This document shows positions 16,403-28,100 of a stretch of DNA of 58,538 bases, piece after piece (the first letter of the stretch is position 1; each line of letters opens with the position of its first letter). The stretch is from positions 1 through 58,538 of the forward strand of contig CAIMFH010000199.1 in the NCBI GenBank assembly GCA_903840265.1. Reading direction: 5' to 3'. Both the position numbers and the translations under genes were made by a program. The stretch is from an uncultured Schlesneria sp. Its GTDB lineage: Bacteria > Planctomycetota > Planctomycetia > Planctomycetales > Planctomycetaceae. The notes under the pieces were generated by a model. That model did not search any database. It was given only the letters and a program-made list of their open reading frames with translations, and was not told the DNA's origin.

Positions 16403-16475
16403 GCGTTGCGGCATGGGTTAGACCAGATGGCTTTCCGTCCGCGGGACGCCACTGTTACGTGCAATGCGATCCTAC
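16403..16475 (+). repeat. Dispersed ~70-bp repeat, copy D
   Basis: This fourth copy has 'gcatgggttagacca', 'tccgcgggacgccac' and 'gttacgtg', and is the most diverged. It lies 13 bp upstream of the CPBP protease start and about 350 bp upstream of cysE, in the same orientation as copies A-C. Confidence 0.75.
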
Positions 16476-16488
16476 AAGGTTCGTCGGG

Positions 16489-17325
16489 ATGACGTTTCGC
16501 CATCTGCTCGTCGATGCGTTTATGCCACCGGAAAGTTCCGAGCCTCATTATTGGTTCGAGACTCGTAAGCCGTTCTGCAACTTGGTTTTCCTGCTTCCGC
16601 TGCTGCTGGTTTACGAACTGGGCGTGCTGCTGATCGGCGGTGCAGAATCCGATTCGTTCCGCAACGGGGCCGATGCATGGATGCGGCAGTTCCTGCTGCA
16701 CCTGGGGATCGACTTAATCTGGATCTTGCCGTTCTCGTTGATCGCAGCGCTGCTGGCCTGGCAATGGGCCAGCCGCCAACCGTGGCGAACGTCGTGGGAT
16801 ACACTCGGCGGGATGATCGCCGAAAGCTTGCTGTTTGCCTTCGCTCTGATCCTGATGGGCCAAGCTGTCGACTCCTGCTTCCGCCAATCACCGGCCAATC
16901 TGCTGGTCGTCGAAGGGACGAGTTGGGCCTCCGGCGTCCTGGTTCGATCGGTCACATTCCTGGGTGCCGGAATCTACGAAGAGTTCCTGTTTCGCCTGTG
17001 CCTGATTCCGGTGACCTATGCCGCATTCCGCGCTCTCTTGATTCCCCATCGCTGGTCGATGGGTGCCACGATCGTGATGACCAGCCTCGTCTTTTCACTG
17101 GCGCACTACCTTGGATCACCTGACCAAGGCTATTCGTTCACGATGCTGACCGATGCGATCTACCGCATCCAGACCACGCGATCGCTCTGGTTCAGTTTTG
17201 TGTTCCGCACCTTGGCCGGCATCGTCTTCGCCACCCTGTTCTTCCTGCGCGGCTTCGGAATCGCCGTCGGAGCCCATGCCGCCTACGATGTCATCGTCGG
17301 TGCGGTACTGATCCCCGAGTTGTAA
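16489..17325 (+). CDS. CPBP family intramembrane metalloprotease
   Basis: This 278-residue polytopic membrane protein has about seven hydrophobic segments. The CPBP/Rce1-like motifs are in order: EEFLFR (E164-E165 and R), 'SLAHY' with a metal-binding His, and a C-terminal 'GAHAAYD'. The family includes prenyl-protein proteases and bacteriocin-immunity proteins; the substrate here is unknown. ATG 16489 follows 'gtcggg'. The frame is open back to 16396, through the dispersed repeat, which is not expected to be translated. It is divergent from cysE. Confidence 0.85.
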   Translation: MTFRHLLVDAFMPPESSEPHYWFETRKPFCNLVFLLPLLLVYELGVLLIGGAESDSFRNGADAWMRQFLLHLGIDLIWILPFSLIAALLAWQWASRQPWRTSWDTLGGMIAESLLFAFALILMGQAVDSCFRQSPANLLVVEGTSWASGVLVRSVTFLGAGIYEEFLFRLCLIPVTYAAFRALLIPHRWSMGATIVMTSLVFSLAHYLGSPDQGYSFTMLTDAIYRIQTTRSLWFSFVFRTLAGIVFATLFFLRGFGIAVGAHAAYDVIVGAVLIPEL

Positions 17326-17340
17326 GACCGGGGAATTTAG

Positions 17341-17510
17341 CCACGGATGGACACGGATCGAACACGGATTAGCAGCCAAGAATAAGATCTGGTTGCAGGG
17401 TCAGTGCTTCTGATCAATTCTCTTCTTGGAGTGTGTAGCAACACCCCACTTTTGAGACTTCATCGGCACAAGACACATTCTTTGATTCTTATCCGTGTCC
17501 ATCCGTGGCC
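17341..17510. repeat. Inverted pair of ATCCGTG-rich repeats
   Basis: 'ccacggatggacacggatcg' followed by 'aacacggatt' (17341-17370) and, inverted, 'atccgtgtccatccgtgg' (17491-17508) flank about 120 bp without a gene. The unit ATCCGTG recurs every 8-10 bases. Related blocks occur at 43097-43130, 54858-54888 and 57490-57520. Confidence 0.7.
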
Positions 17511-17599
17511 ACTCTCCTCGATGGACTTCGCCCGTCAGACTTAGTTGAATCTGCGCAGGTCGATTGAGAATCAGGGTGGTGATTCGAAAGGTGACAACC

Positions 17600-19894
17600 A
17601 TGAGACGCGCATTTGAGTTGGGTTGTGTGGTCTGGTGTTTGACTTCGGGACTGCTGTTCGCGGCGGAATGGAAAGCTCAGCCGTCTCCGCTCACGACCAA
17701 GTGGGCGGCGGATGTGAAGCCCGAAGCGCCGCACCCCGAATATCCTCGTCCGCAACTGGTGCGCGAGCACTGGCTGAATCTGAATGGGCTGTGGGAATAT
17801 GCCATTCGTCCCAAGGCCGAGACCACGCCTCCCGCACAGTGGGACGGTCACCTGCTGGTCCCCTTCCCTGTCGAATCGTCATTGTCTGGCGTGATGAAAC
17901 TGGTCGGCCCGGATCAGGCGTTGTGGTATCGCCGTAGCGTGACCATTCCCAAGGACAAAGCTTGGACCGACAAGAACATCCTACTGAACTTCGGAGCCGT
18001 CGATTGGGAGACCACGGTCTGGGTCAACGGTGACAAAGTCGGCGAACATCGAGGTGGATACGATCCGTTTACGTTCAATATCACGAGTGCTTTGGCGAAG
18101 AAGCCGGACGCCAGTGAAATGATTGTCCGTGTGTGGGATGGCTCCGATGAGGGATACCAGGCTCGTGGCAAGCAGGTTCGCAAACCCGGCGGGATCTTCT
18201 ACACGCCGACCACGGGAATCTGGCAAACAGTCTGGCTGGAGCCCGTTGGCAAAGTATACGCGACCTCAATCGTTGGTCATGCGACAAACTTGGAAAAAGG
18301 TACAGCGACAATCAACGTTCACTATCAGCGAACTCGCGGCGCAGGGAATACTGAGAGCGAGGTAGTAGTGATCGACACTGACGGAAAACGATATGACAGC
18401 CTTATCTCTTGGTCGGACGAACGTCTCGCTGGCAAGAGTTTCAGCGGGAAGGGCTTCGATAAGAAATGGACGCCGGATTCACCTCATCTGTATGCGATCG
18501 AGTTGACAGAAAAGCAGAATGGTGAAGTCGTCGATCGGGTCACCAGTTATTTCGCGATGCGAACGATCTCGCTGGGCAAGGATGAGAAAGGGATCAATCG
18601 CCTGCTGCTCAACGGCAAGTTCGTCTTTCAATACGGGCCGCTCGATCAAGGCTTCTGGCCTGATGGTCTGTACACGGCCCCGACCGATGAAGCATTGAAG
18701 TTCGACATTGAAATCACCAAACAGTACGGCTTCAACATGATTCGCAAGCATGTGAAGGTTGAACCCGCGCGGTGGTACTACTGGTGTGATAAGTTGGGGA
18801 TGCTCGTCTGGCAGGACATGCCCAGCGGCGATCGATTCATCGGCCCGAATGATCCAGACATTCAACGCTCACCCGAATCAGTCGCGCAGTTCGAAACTGA
18901 ATGGCTAGCGATCATGAACGCCTTGCGTTCGTTTCCATGCATCGTGATGTGGGTGCCGTTCAATGAGGGCTGGGGTCAATTCGACACCGCACGCATTGTC
19001 GAACTCACTCGTAAGCACGACCCGACTCGACTGGTCGACAATGCCAGCGGGTGGTCAGACCGCGATGTCGGCGATGTTCATGACCTGCATGTCTATCCAG
19101 GTCCAGCGTCACCGCCACCAACCGACAAGCGAGCAGCCGTCCTGGGTGAATTCGGCGGTCTCGGCTTGCCGCTCGAAGGACATACCTGGCAGAGCAAAGA
19201 GAACTGGGGCTATCGCAGCTTTCCGGATCAACCGTCGCTGACCGCCGCGTACCTCGATCTGGTCGAACACCTGCGCCCGCTGATCGGCTCACCGGGACTG
19301 TCGGCCGCGGTCTACACGCAGACCACCGATGTCGAAACCGAAGTGAATGGACTGATGACGTATGATCGCAAGGTGATGAAGATCCCCGTGGAGGTCGCCG
19401 CGAAAGCGCACAAGAGCCTCTATCTGCCACCACCCACGGTGACCCCACTGGCACCAACATCGCAGAAAGATGCTCAGACCTGGAAGTTCACAACAGAGAA
19501 GCCCGCCGACGGTTGGGACAAGCCAACCTTCGATGACGCCGCATGGAAGTCCGCTCCTGGCGGATTCGGCGAACGTTCGACGCCAGGCTCGGTCGTTCGC
19601 ACCGATTGGAAGACGAACGACATCTGGCTGCGACGATCGTTTGATCTGAAAGAGAAACCGACTGGCGAATTGCGGTTCTACGTGCATCACGACGAAGACT
19701 GCGAGATTTACCTGAACGGTGTTCTCGCCGCCAAGATGACGGGTTGGACGACAGACTACCGATCATTCCGCATGACACCCGAATCGATCACCACCTTGAA
19801 AGCAGGGCCAAATCTGCTGGCGGTCCACTGCCTGCAAAAGTCGGGCGGCCAATACATCGATGTCGGGCTGCTGGAAGTCACGGAATCGAAGTAG
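17600..19894 (+). CDS. Secreted glycoside hydrolase family 2 protein
   Basis: This 764-residue protein starts with a signal peptide (about 1-21). A GH2 sugar-binding jelly-roll (about 45-190, with WLNLNGLWEYAI and 'VWVNGDKVGEHRGGYDPF'), an immunoglobulin-like domain, and a TIM barrel from about 320 follow. The acid/base is E456 in PFNEGWG and the likely nucleophile is E517 in GEFGG. An extra C-terminal beta domain (about 620-764, 'YVHHDEDCEIYLNGV') looks like a carbohydrate-binding module. The enzyme should act outside the cytoplasm on a beta-linked glycan (beta-galactosidase, glucuronidase or mannosidase type; specificity not readable). ATG 17600 has AAAGGTGA six bases upstream. Confidence 0.9.
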   Translation: MRRAFELGCVVWCLTSGLLFAAEWKAQPSPLTTKWAADVKPEAPHPEYPRPQLVREHWLNLNGLWEYAIRPKAETTPPAQWDGHLLVPFPVESSLSGVMKLVGPDQALWYRRSVTIPKDKAWTDKNILLNFGAVDWETTVWVNGDKVGEHRGGYDPFTFNITSALAKKPDASEMIVRVWDGSDEGYQARGKQVRKPGGIFYTPTTGIWQTVWLEPVGKVYATSIVGHATNLEKGTATINVHYQRTRGAGNTESEVVVIDTDGKRYDSLISWSDERLAGKSFSGKGFDKKWTPDSPHLYAIELTEKQNGEVVDRVTSYFAMRTISLGKDEKGINRLLLNGKFVFQYGPLDQGFWPDGLYTAPTDEALKFDIEITKQYGFNMIRKHVKVEPARWYYWCDKLGMLVWQDMPSGDRFIGPNDPDIQRSPESVAQFETEWLAIMNALRSFPCIVMWVPFNEGWGQFDTARIVELTRKHDPTRLVDNASGWSDRDVGDVHDLHVYPGPASPPPTDKRAAVLGEFGGLGLPLEGHTWQSKENWGYRSFPDQPSLTAAYLDLVEHLRPLIGSPGLSAAVYTQTTDVETEVNGLMTYDRKVMKIPVEVAAKAHKSLYLPPPTVTPLAPTSQKDAQTWKFTTEKPADGWDKPTFDDAAWKSAPGGFGERSTPGSVVRTDWKTNDIWLRRSFDLKEKPTGELRFYVHHDEDCEIYLNGVLAAKMTGWTTDYRSFRMTPESITTLKAGPNLLAVHCLQKSGGQYIDVGLLEVTESK

Positions 19895-20017
19895 AACGCC
19901 AAATCGCATAAATCGCACTAAGTTAGTGGGCAATATTGACACCGGCACTCTGGGCGGGCAATGTCTGCGTCTTAACTTCGTGCGATGCAGCTTGGTTTTC
20001 TACGGAAAGTGACATCG

Positions 20018-21835
20018 ATGGGTTGGGAAGCAGTCCTGGTCATGGTCGTCGTGGTCGTGATGGTGATCGCCCTCGCCATGGAATGGGCGGCCCCTGATTT
20101 ACTCACCTTGGGCTGCCTGTTGACTCTCGTCAGTTGCCAGGCCGTTTGCGGTTCCAGCAAACTGCCGGACGTGAACATTGCCTTTCGCGGCTTCAGCAGT
20201 CCGTCGCTGATCACGGTCGCAGTGCTGTTCGTGATCGTCACCGGACTGATGCAAACCGGCGCGATGAGCCTGCTCACGGATAGGCTAGTCGGCCGGCCGC
20301 GAACTGTCTTAAGTGCCCAGATGCGATTGCTATTTCCCGTCACTTTCCTGAGTGCGTTCCTGAACAACACGCCGATTGTCGCGATGTTCATGCCGGTTGT
20401 GGACGACATCTGCAAGCGGACACGCATCAGTCCGTCCAAGCTGTACATGCCAATGGCCTTCGCCGCCACATTCGGCGGTGCCTGCACCATGATTGGGACC
20501 AGCACCAACCTGGTCGTCAAAGGGGCCATGGAAAAGGCGGGGCTGCCGCCGATGGGGTTCTTCGATATCACGTGGATCGGACTCCCTTGCGCCGTGGGCG
20601 GCGTGATTTTTATTCTGCTGGCCAGTCAAAAACTGCTGCCCGATCGCAAGCCGGCCCTCAGCCTGAGTGACGATTTGCGACAATACACCGTCGAGATGCT
20701 GGTGCAAGCGGGCGGGCCGCTGGTCAATGTTTCCATTCGTGCTGCCGGACTGCGAAGTCTGCCCGGACTGTATCTGGCCGAGATCGAACGAGATGGCGAG
20801 ATCCTGGCGGCGGTCGGGCCGAGCGAACATCTGCAGGCGAACGACCGGCTGGTCTTTGTCGGCATCATCGAATCGGTCGTCGATCTGCGAAAGACTCGCG
20901 GATTGATTCCGGCGACCGACCAGGTTTCCAAACTAAGCGTCCCCACTTCGCATCGCTGTTTGATGGAAGCGGTCGTCTCGAACCGGTGCCCCATCATCGG
21001 ACAGTCTATTCGCGATGGGCATTTTCGTTCACGATACAACTCGGCTGTGATCGCCGTGGCTCGCGATGGGAAGCACATTCCGGGCAAGATCGGCGATATC
21101 GTCCTGCAGCCTGGCGACACGCTGCTGCTGGAGGGGCACCCTGATTTCGCTGAGCAACAGCGGAATTCGAGCGACTTCTTCTTAGTCAGTCACGTTGAGA
21201 ACTCGACCCCCATTCATCACGACCGTTCGTGGGTCGCCGTCGCGATTCTGGCGGGAATGATTCTGCTGGCCTCGCTACTGAGTCACGAGGCTTCGAGCGC
21301 TGGCCCGGCTGTCGATTTTCTGTTGCCAGCCGCGTTGATTGCCGCCCTCGCCATGATCATCACGCGCTGTTGCACTAGTACGCAGGCACGCGAGTCGATC
21401 GACTGGTCGGTCCTGATCGTGATCGGAGCCTCACTGGGAATCGGCGAAGCTATTTCGCTGAGCGGAGCGGCCAAGTACCTGTCTCAGCAATCGGTCTCGC
21501 TGTGCGGTTCCAACGCCTGGCTGCAGCTCGCGGTGATCTACTTTCTGACAATGGTGCTGACCGAACTCGTCACGAATAACGCCGCCGCCGTGCTGATGTT
21601 TCCATTGGCCTTGGAAGTCTCCAGAACTCTGGGTGTCAGCCACGTCCCATTCATGATCGCGATCATGGTGGCCGCCTCGATGGGCTTTGCGACACCATTC
21701 GGCTATCAGACCAATCTGATGGTCTACGGTCCCGGCGGTTACAAGTTTCGCGATTACCTGGCTGTCGGCATCCCGCTCGATCTGGTGATGATGGCCATCA
21801 CTGTGTCGCTGACACCTTTCGTCTTCAAGTTTTGA
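20018..21835 (+). CDS. SLC13/DASS family permease with two TrkA-C domains
   Basis: This 605-residue membrane transporter has two transport half-repeats, each with the Na+/substrate signature: 'FLNNTPIVAMFMP' in the first and 'TNNAAAVLMFPLAL' in the second. Between them (about 210-400) lie two cytoplasmic TrkA-C/RCK-C domains (GLYLAEIERDGEILAAVGP; 'DIVLQPGDTLLLEGH'). SLC13 members with RCK-C inserts carry sulfate, dicarboxylates or related anions. Sulfate would fit the cysteine genes nearby, but nothing in the sequence proves it. ATG 20018 is chosen over an earlier start at 19985. Confidence 0.88.
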   Translation: MGWEAVLVMVVVVVMVIALAMEWAAPDLLTLGCLLTLVSCQAVCGSSKLPDVNIAFRGFSSPSLITVAVLFVIVTGLMQTGAMSLLTDRLVGRPRTVLSAQMRLLFPVTFLSAFLNNTPIVAMFMPVVDDICKRTRISPSKLYMPMAFAATFGGACTMIGTSTNLVVKGAMEKAGLPPMGFFDITWIGLPCAVGGVIFILLASQKLLPDRKPALSLSDDLRQYTVEMLVQAGGPLVNVSIRAAGLRSLPGLYLAEIERDGEILAAVGPSEHLQANDRLVFVGIIESVVDLRKTRGLIPATDQVSKLSVPTSHRCLMEAVVSNRCPIIGQSIRDGHFRSRYNSAVIAVARDGKHIPGKIGDIVLQPGDTLLLEGHPDFAEQQRNSSDFFLVSHVENSTPIHHDRSWVAVAILAGMILLASLLSHEASSAGPAVDFLLPAALIAALAMIITRCCTSTQARESIDWSVLIVIGASLGIGEAISLSGAAKYLSQQSVSLCGSNAWLQLAVIYFLTMVLTELVTNNAAAVLMFPLALEVSRTLGVSHVPFMIAIMVAASMGFATPFGYQTNLMVYGPGGYKFRDYLAVGIPLDLVMMAITVSLTPFVFKF

Positions 21836-21904
21836 GTGGAAGGACGAACAGGGTATCAAGCAACGCCGAGAACGACTTTTCTGCTTTGAATGACGAGAGA
21901 CGTG

Positions 21905-22078
21905 CCACTGGTTGGCCGCTTCGGACAACCAGTGCTGACGCCAGTTGGGCATGACGGTGATCTCTTCCGCCTATGCGGCGTGCAACCAACGACAACTCAA
22001 AATCAGTAAGAAACGCCTTGTTAGGCGGCTTTTCGATCGCAATCGCACTGGTTGTCCGAAGCGGACAACCAATGGCAC
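21905..22078. repeat. Inverted pair of GTGCCACTG hairpins
   Basis: Two hairpins of one family occupy the gap between the convergent permease and TPR genes. The first has arms CACTGGTTG (21906-21914) and CAACCAGTG (21926-21934). The second has GGTTGTCC (22050-22057) and GGACAACC (22063-22070). They are inverted relative to each other, so they may terminate or protect both transcripts. The same family recurs at 52608-52860. Confidence 0.7.
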
Positions 22079-22096
22079 ACCCGCGTTTATTCCAGC

Positions 22097-22112
22097 GTGA
22101 ACAATTGTTCAC
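22097..22112. promoter_or_regulatory. Perfect 16-bp palindrome GTGAACAATTGTTCAC
   Basis: This fully symmetric 16-mer, extended by one T/A-compatible flank on one side only, lies 12 bp beyond the stop codon of the giant TPR gene. Its form resembles a dimeric regulator site (GTGAAC half-sites), but its place between convergent genes argues against promoter control. The function is unknown. Confidence 0.35.
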
Positions 22113-22123
22113 AGCGTTGGCCA

Positions 22124-25100
22124 TCACGGTTTCTTTTCCAACTCGGTGGCCAACAGATCGCATTTTGCCTGGTCGCCGGCATCGGCTGCGATCAGCATCC
22201 ATTCCTTCAAAATGGCCGTCGTGAATTCTCGGTCCAGGTTTTTGCTCGCTTCAAGTGCCCGTTGACCAAGCTTTTCACCCTGATTTGTTAGATGCTTGCG
22301 CGTCAGGCATTCACGAGCGACTAGCCAGAGGCCCGTGGCATCTAACGCAGGACCACTTTTCATATTTTCTGTTCCCGTGGCGGGGCGGATTCGATCGGCT
22401 TCGATCAGTTTGTTCACCGTCAATGTTGCCTTTTCCACATCATCAGCTGTGAAACACAGGTAGGCAGATGCTGTTAATGCGGCCATCTTTCCGGTCGATT
22501 CGTCACTGATGCGGTCGAGTGCCGTAAGAAAACGAGTTCGCAGCTCAACATCTCGTGCGACCTTGCTGAGGATGTCCCATCGAGTCCTGAGTCGATCTTG
22601 TTTGACAAACAGATGCAGGCTAAACGGTCGAGATTTCGTGTCCAGGTCTTCGACAAATTTCACGAACGTCTCTGAATCCAAATCACGGAGCGCAGCAGAC
22701 AGGCCACCAACGAGATCTCCGTGAGTCGCGTCACCATGCCTGACTGCCGTGATATAAAGTTCGATCGCATCGATGGGGCAACCGATCATTCGCAATCGAC
22801 TGCCAATGTTGGCGGTTTGCGAGAAGTCGGCGGTCGAGACGATCTCTTTCGTATCAGTCAGAATCCCCGCTGGCACCTGAGACAACAGCAAATCACGAGC
22901 ATCAGCCGATCGGCCATGCTTCACATAGGCCTCAATCAACGTGGCACCGGGCGATGCCGCAGATTTCCAGTCGTGCCGCTGGTTGAGGCTGATCGACAGC
23001 GTCAGAAAATCGGCACCCGCGTCCAGACCCTCGCGATGCCGGACTAATTCTCCTCCGATCTCCCAGGCCATGAATTCGCGATATCGCAACACGGTTTCCA
23101 GTTTCGGACGCAGTCGCTTCAAGACAGTGACACCCTCGGTGACTCGGCCGCGGCGCAGATTGATCAAGGCCAGGATCGCTTCGCCGCCAATCCACTCTGG
23201 CGTCTGCGTCAACTTCTGCTCAATCTCGGCCGCCATCCCGTCGAGCTTGCCCGTTGCTTCCGCGAGTGATAACCACCGATTTAAGACGGTTGTCAGACCA
23301 GGTACGACGGTGTCACCTTTCCAATGCACAATTCGTCCGAAGCTGGTCCACGTGGCGGGAGAGGCATTGGTGTCGTCCGGCAGGACGAGAGAAGACAACT
23401 GCTGTTGAACTTCGTCTAACTTCCACCATCGCTCTTCCGAGAATTGTTGCAGCAAATCGATCCGCCGTTCCGGGTGTTTGTCCCACATCCTCAAGAAAAG
23501 TTCGTCGGCCAATGCCCGGCTGACGAGTCCCCCAAACTGATCAATCACGCTTCGCAACACAGCCAACTGGCGGTTTGAGAATCCCCAATCCAACTGCAGC
23601 AGCAGTTCTGCAAAGTCGGTGCGTTCTTCCAATGTACGGTATCGTTCCAACGTCGGGCGAACGTTTGACGCCAGGAATCCGGGATCACTTTCGATCAGGA
23701 TGGTCAACTGGTCAAGGGCCTGATACTCCAATCCGGTCTCCATGTACTTCAACGCCAGGTTCAAACGGTCTGCTGGCTTATCGAGGTTCAACTTTTGCTT
23801 CTCGATCGCCAGCAACTCCACGCGTTTGGTATGTCCTGCGGCCTGGTGCAAGACGATCAGTCGCTTCAGAGTCTCTGCTTTGGACTTCAGCTCATCTGCT
23901 CGGGCCTCCTCTTTGTTGATCAAATCCATCAACAGTCCCGAAGCCTGCAGGACCTGATAGCAACGCGATCGTTGCGAGAGGGGATCTGACACCGTGTCAT
24001 ATTGATACTCGATCACGTTGCCATTCACACCGCGAAGATTTCGCATTCCGGGCGGAGATTGGTCCAGGTCTTTCAGGAGCGATAAGGCTGTTGCCGAAGC
24101 ACGCTCCATTGCCCCCATCGCAAATTGAGCGTCCATCAAAACCCGCAATTCCGCCATATGCGGTCGACGATTCCTGGTCGCCCGCAAGATCATCGCTTCG
24201 GCCTTGTCCGCCTGACCGTGCTTCACCATCTCTGTGGTCACACTCACCAACTGTTGATCAGGGACATCCTCTTCGGTCAGTCGTTCGAGGAGTCGCCGGA
24301 TCCGATTTGGCTCCGCCGCAGCAAAGGCCAACCGATAACGGATTGAATTGAGCGAGCGCCGTTCCTCGGTGGAATTGACCGTGACAGTCTCGAGCACGTC
24401 GAACGCTTTTTCCATCTGACGATCCGCTTCGTACTGCAGGGCCAGACCGAATTTGAGATCTTGCCTCAGCGGGAAGCGTTCGATCGCTTCCGCGAGAATC
24501 GCCAGGGCTTCATCGTGCTTGTTTTGCGACCACAACACATCCGCCAGCGTATGCTGCCAGTATAAGCACTCGACACTGGCAGCAGTCGTATTCTGGACTT
24601 GTTGAGTGATCTTCGAGACCAGTTCGTCCGTACGTTTGGCCAGTTGGAATTGGATGGTCACCAAATCGAGCATCGTGGCGGCACTCTTGTCGAAGACGAC
24701 GGCAGGCATTTCCTGATTCATGCGGACCGCGCTAAGACTAGCTGCGGCGCGGGCTTGGGAAGCTGCGGGGGTCGGCCGCGTATTCGTGTTGGTATTGGTT
24801 GCCGGAGCAACAATCGGAAGTTGCCAGACTCCAACCGCAGCAGGCCGTAGCACCGCATGACGCGCTGACAAACGAACGTAGCGACTCCAGATCGCCCACA
24901 GGAGATCGGGATCTTTGGACTGCTGCAAACGACTTTGCAAAATCAACGGCAGGCGTTCCGGTGTCAGGAATTGCAAGATCGTCGTGTACTGGCTGGCCTG
25001 CGCTAAGCTCGACTTGACCGGTTGCTCTTCAATCGCGATCAAGCAGTCTAACAAGTTAGGTAGGCTGGCCAATTCACCTGACGCGCGCTGATGAAACAGC

Positions 25101-28100
25101 AGGTAAGCGACTTCAATGCGTGTCGAGGCGGTCCGGGCGACATTCGCATACAGTTCATCGGCCACCGATTGCCGATCTGCCAGTGTCAGCTCAGTCGCCA
25201 GCCCGCCCAATAGGAGGACATTGTAAGGAACCAGTTCCGGGCGAGCCGCAATCTCGCGATAGATGGCGACCGCTTCGTCGAGTTCCTTCGAATCCAGACT
25301 CGGTGCCCCCTTCACTGGTTGCCCTTGGCCGGGGATCAATTGCACTGTGCCGGAAACGCCGACCTGATTTGGATTCTGTCGCAGCGCAAAAGGCGGCGGC
25401 TGCTGACCTAACAGTTGCTGACCTAACAGTTGCTGACCTAACAGTTGCTGACCTGGCAGTTGCTGACGTGTCAGATTTTGCAGATAGAAAATCTTCGCTT
25501 CAATATCGTCCGGCGATAGCAGTATCAATTGACGCACGAAATCGCGACGTTTTTTTTCGTTGGTGAGTATCGAATGAACAACGAATTGGTCGACAAATCG
25601 TTCGCGACTCACCGAGTCCATCAATTCCGGAAACTTCTCATCGATGAATCCACTACCCACCGTCTCGGCGAGCCAGGCCAGCGCATACATCCGCGATTCA
25701 CCATAGTCGATCGGATCCCAATTCTGCTGCGCTTGCTGGAGCTGTTGCGCCTGGGTCCGGGCCACTCCTACAACAGAGGCGGCCGGCGTTGGATTGCGCG
25801 CTTGCAATGCATATCTCACTCGCGGCAAACTCGCCAGTCGTTCAATCATCGGCAGCGAGATCGGCGTGAGTTGCGATAGCCGCGATCGTCGTGCGAGTGA
25901 CGGTGTATCCACCGGAATATTCAGCTTGAGCAATTCGACGAACAGACCTTTCACTTCGTCCGAGGCGGTCGTCAACTTAGCCTCTCGATACAGGAGTTCC
26001 CAGTTATCGGGGAATCGTCGCCGCAAAGCGCGCACTCGGGCAATTGCTTGTGCCGTTAGGTTGCGGTGCTGCAAGGTGTCGATTAGCTTCAGCGCTTCTG
26101 CCGTCAACTGCTGCTCGCCCGCATTGGACACGAGCAGCTCCATCGCCTCCTCACTGTTTCCCGCTTGCAACAATAGTTGAACTAGTTGCATTCGCTCGAC
26201 ATCGTTGCCAGTCACCTTCAGCAACTGGCGTTGAATTCGAACCGCCATTTCGAAGTCGTGTTGCTGCTGCGCCAGCGTTCGGACGTAGATCAGCAATTCC
26301 GTATCACGGGTTTCGTCTGTGACTAGCGGTTCCAGCTTCTTCCTGGCTGTGGCCGTATCGCCGACCGCCTCGTAGGCATGCGCCAGGCAGATTGTCATCT
26401 CGCGATGCTTCGCTGGATCTCGGCTTTCGCGTGCCAGTCGACTGTAGAGCGAATCGAGTTGATTCGTGTTTTCCAGCGCGATCGCCAGTTGCTCGACAAC
26501 CGTCACGCGATCGACAAGCTCGCGTGATCGATCGAACGCTCTCCATAACAATTCAACCGCATCTCGGTGCTGATGCTGGTCCGACAAGACCTTCGCCAAT
26601 CGAAGCAATGTCGGCAGATCACCAGGATTATTCCGTAGAGCCAGTCGTAACGTTTGAATCCCCTCCCCTTTGCGCCCCAGTCGAAAGCACATCTGCCAGA
26701 AAAACTCGTTGATTTCCGAGTTCGCGGGGGCCGCGGCGATCAGATCGCGACCCGCCTGTAAGGCCTGCTCACGATGACCAAGCCGCTCTTCGAGGCTGGC
26801 GATCTGTCGCAAGTACTGCGTCCGCAGACGACGATTCAGCGTCGCGAGCTTGGTGTTGATTTCAACAGCGACACTTAAATTGTGCGCCGATTCATTTAAT
26901 CGTGCCGAAGTCACCAGGATCGGGACCGACTGCGGGTCCAACTCAACACTCTTGGCAATCGCGTTCAAGGCTTCTCGAGGTTGACTATTCACTTCGTAAG
27001 CCCGGGCCAACCAATACCATCTTTCCGCTGACAGCGGTTGCCGCTCTTGCTCCGACACCACTTCTAGAATCCGCACGCTCAATCGATCGAGTGACTTCAA
27101 TTCGCCCAGTTCGCGTTGCAGCCAGCGTTCACGCTCTTCGTCGGTAGCCACCAATTTCTGAAATGAGGCCAGATGCTGCAGAGCTTCCTCATGTTGCTTG
27201 GCCCGTGAGAGCAGAGCCGAATGTCTCAGTAACAGATCCAGATTTTTCGGGTCCAGTCGACACGCGTAGGCGCTGACTTTGATCGCCTGGGGAAGTTCAT
27301 CATATTGCGCCAGGATTTCGGCCAGGCGGGCGGCGTTGGGTGCCGTCTCCAGAGGCCCTGTCGCCATATTCAGCAAGACGCCCATGGCTTCGCCTCTTCG
27401 CTTCAGCGAATACAGATATTCGCCAAGATACTCTCGATACTGGATGTCTTCCGGAGCCAGTTCGATCGCGCGGCGAAACATCTTGATCGCGTCCTTGGTC
27501 ATTTCGGCATGACGAAAAAGATCGGCCACCTGCAGTGCCGCGTGAGCATCATCCGGGCGGGCAGCCAGCAGTTTGCCCCACACCAGTGCCGCATCCTCCT
27601 GACGTGATGCCGTCGGTCGAGAAGTAACCTTCAGGATCGTGCGGCCCCAGTCGCGAATCGTGTCGACGTTGTTCGGTTCCTGTCGATCCAGTTCCGTATA
27701 CTGAGCGATCGCCTCGTTGTAGCGGCGATCATTCAACAACTGCGTGATCAACGTCCGACGTAATGGCAGATTTGAAGGAGCCACTTTGAGGCCGCGCTGC
27801 AGCCATTTCTCGGCCTGGTTGCCGTTTCCCTGTCCAATCAATAACTTGGCAACACGAGAGATCGCATCGAGATCCTCGGGATGTTTGTCGATCCAGGCTT
27901 CGTAATAAGTCAGTAGACCCGCCGGGTCGTTTCCTTTCAGGTAAACCGCTTCAATGCGGCGACGCACATCGCGATAGAGCCAGTTGTCGGGATTCAATTG
28001 ACTCAACAGCGCTTCGAACTCTTTGATCCCCTCGCTCGTCTTGCCCTGCCGGATCTTGATCTCGGCAATCTCGACCTGAAACTGCGACTGGCGATACTTG

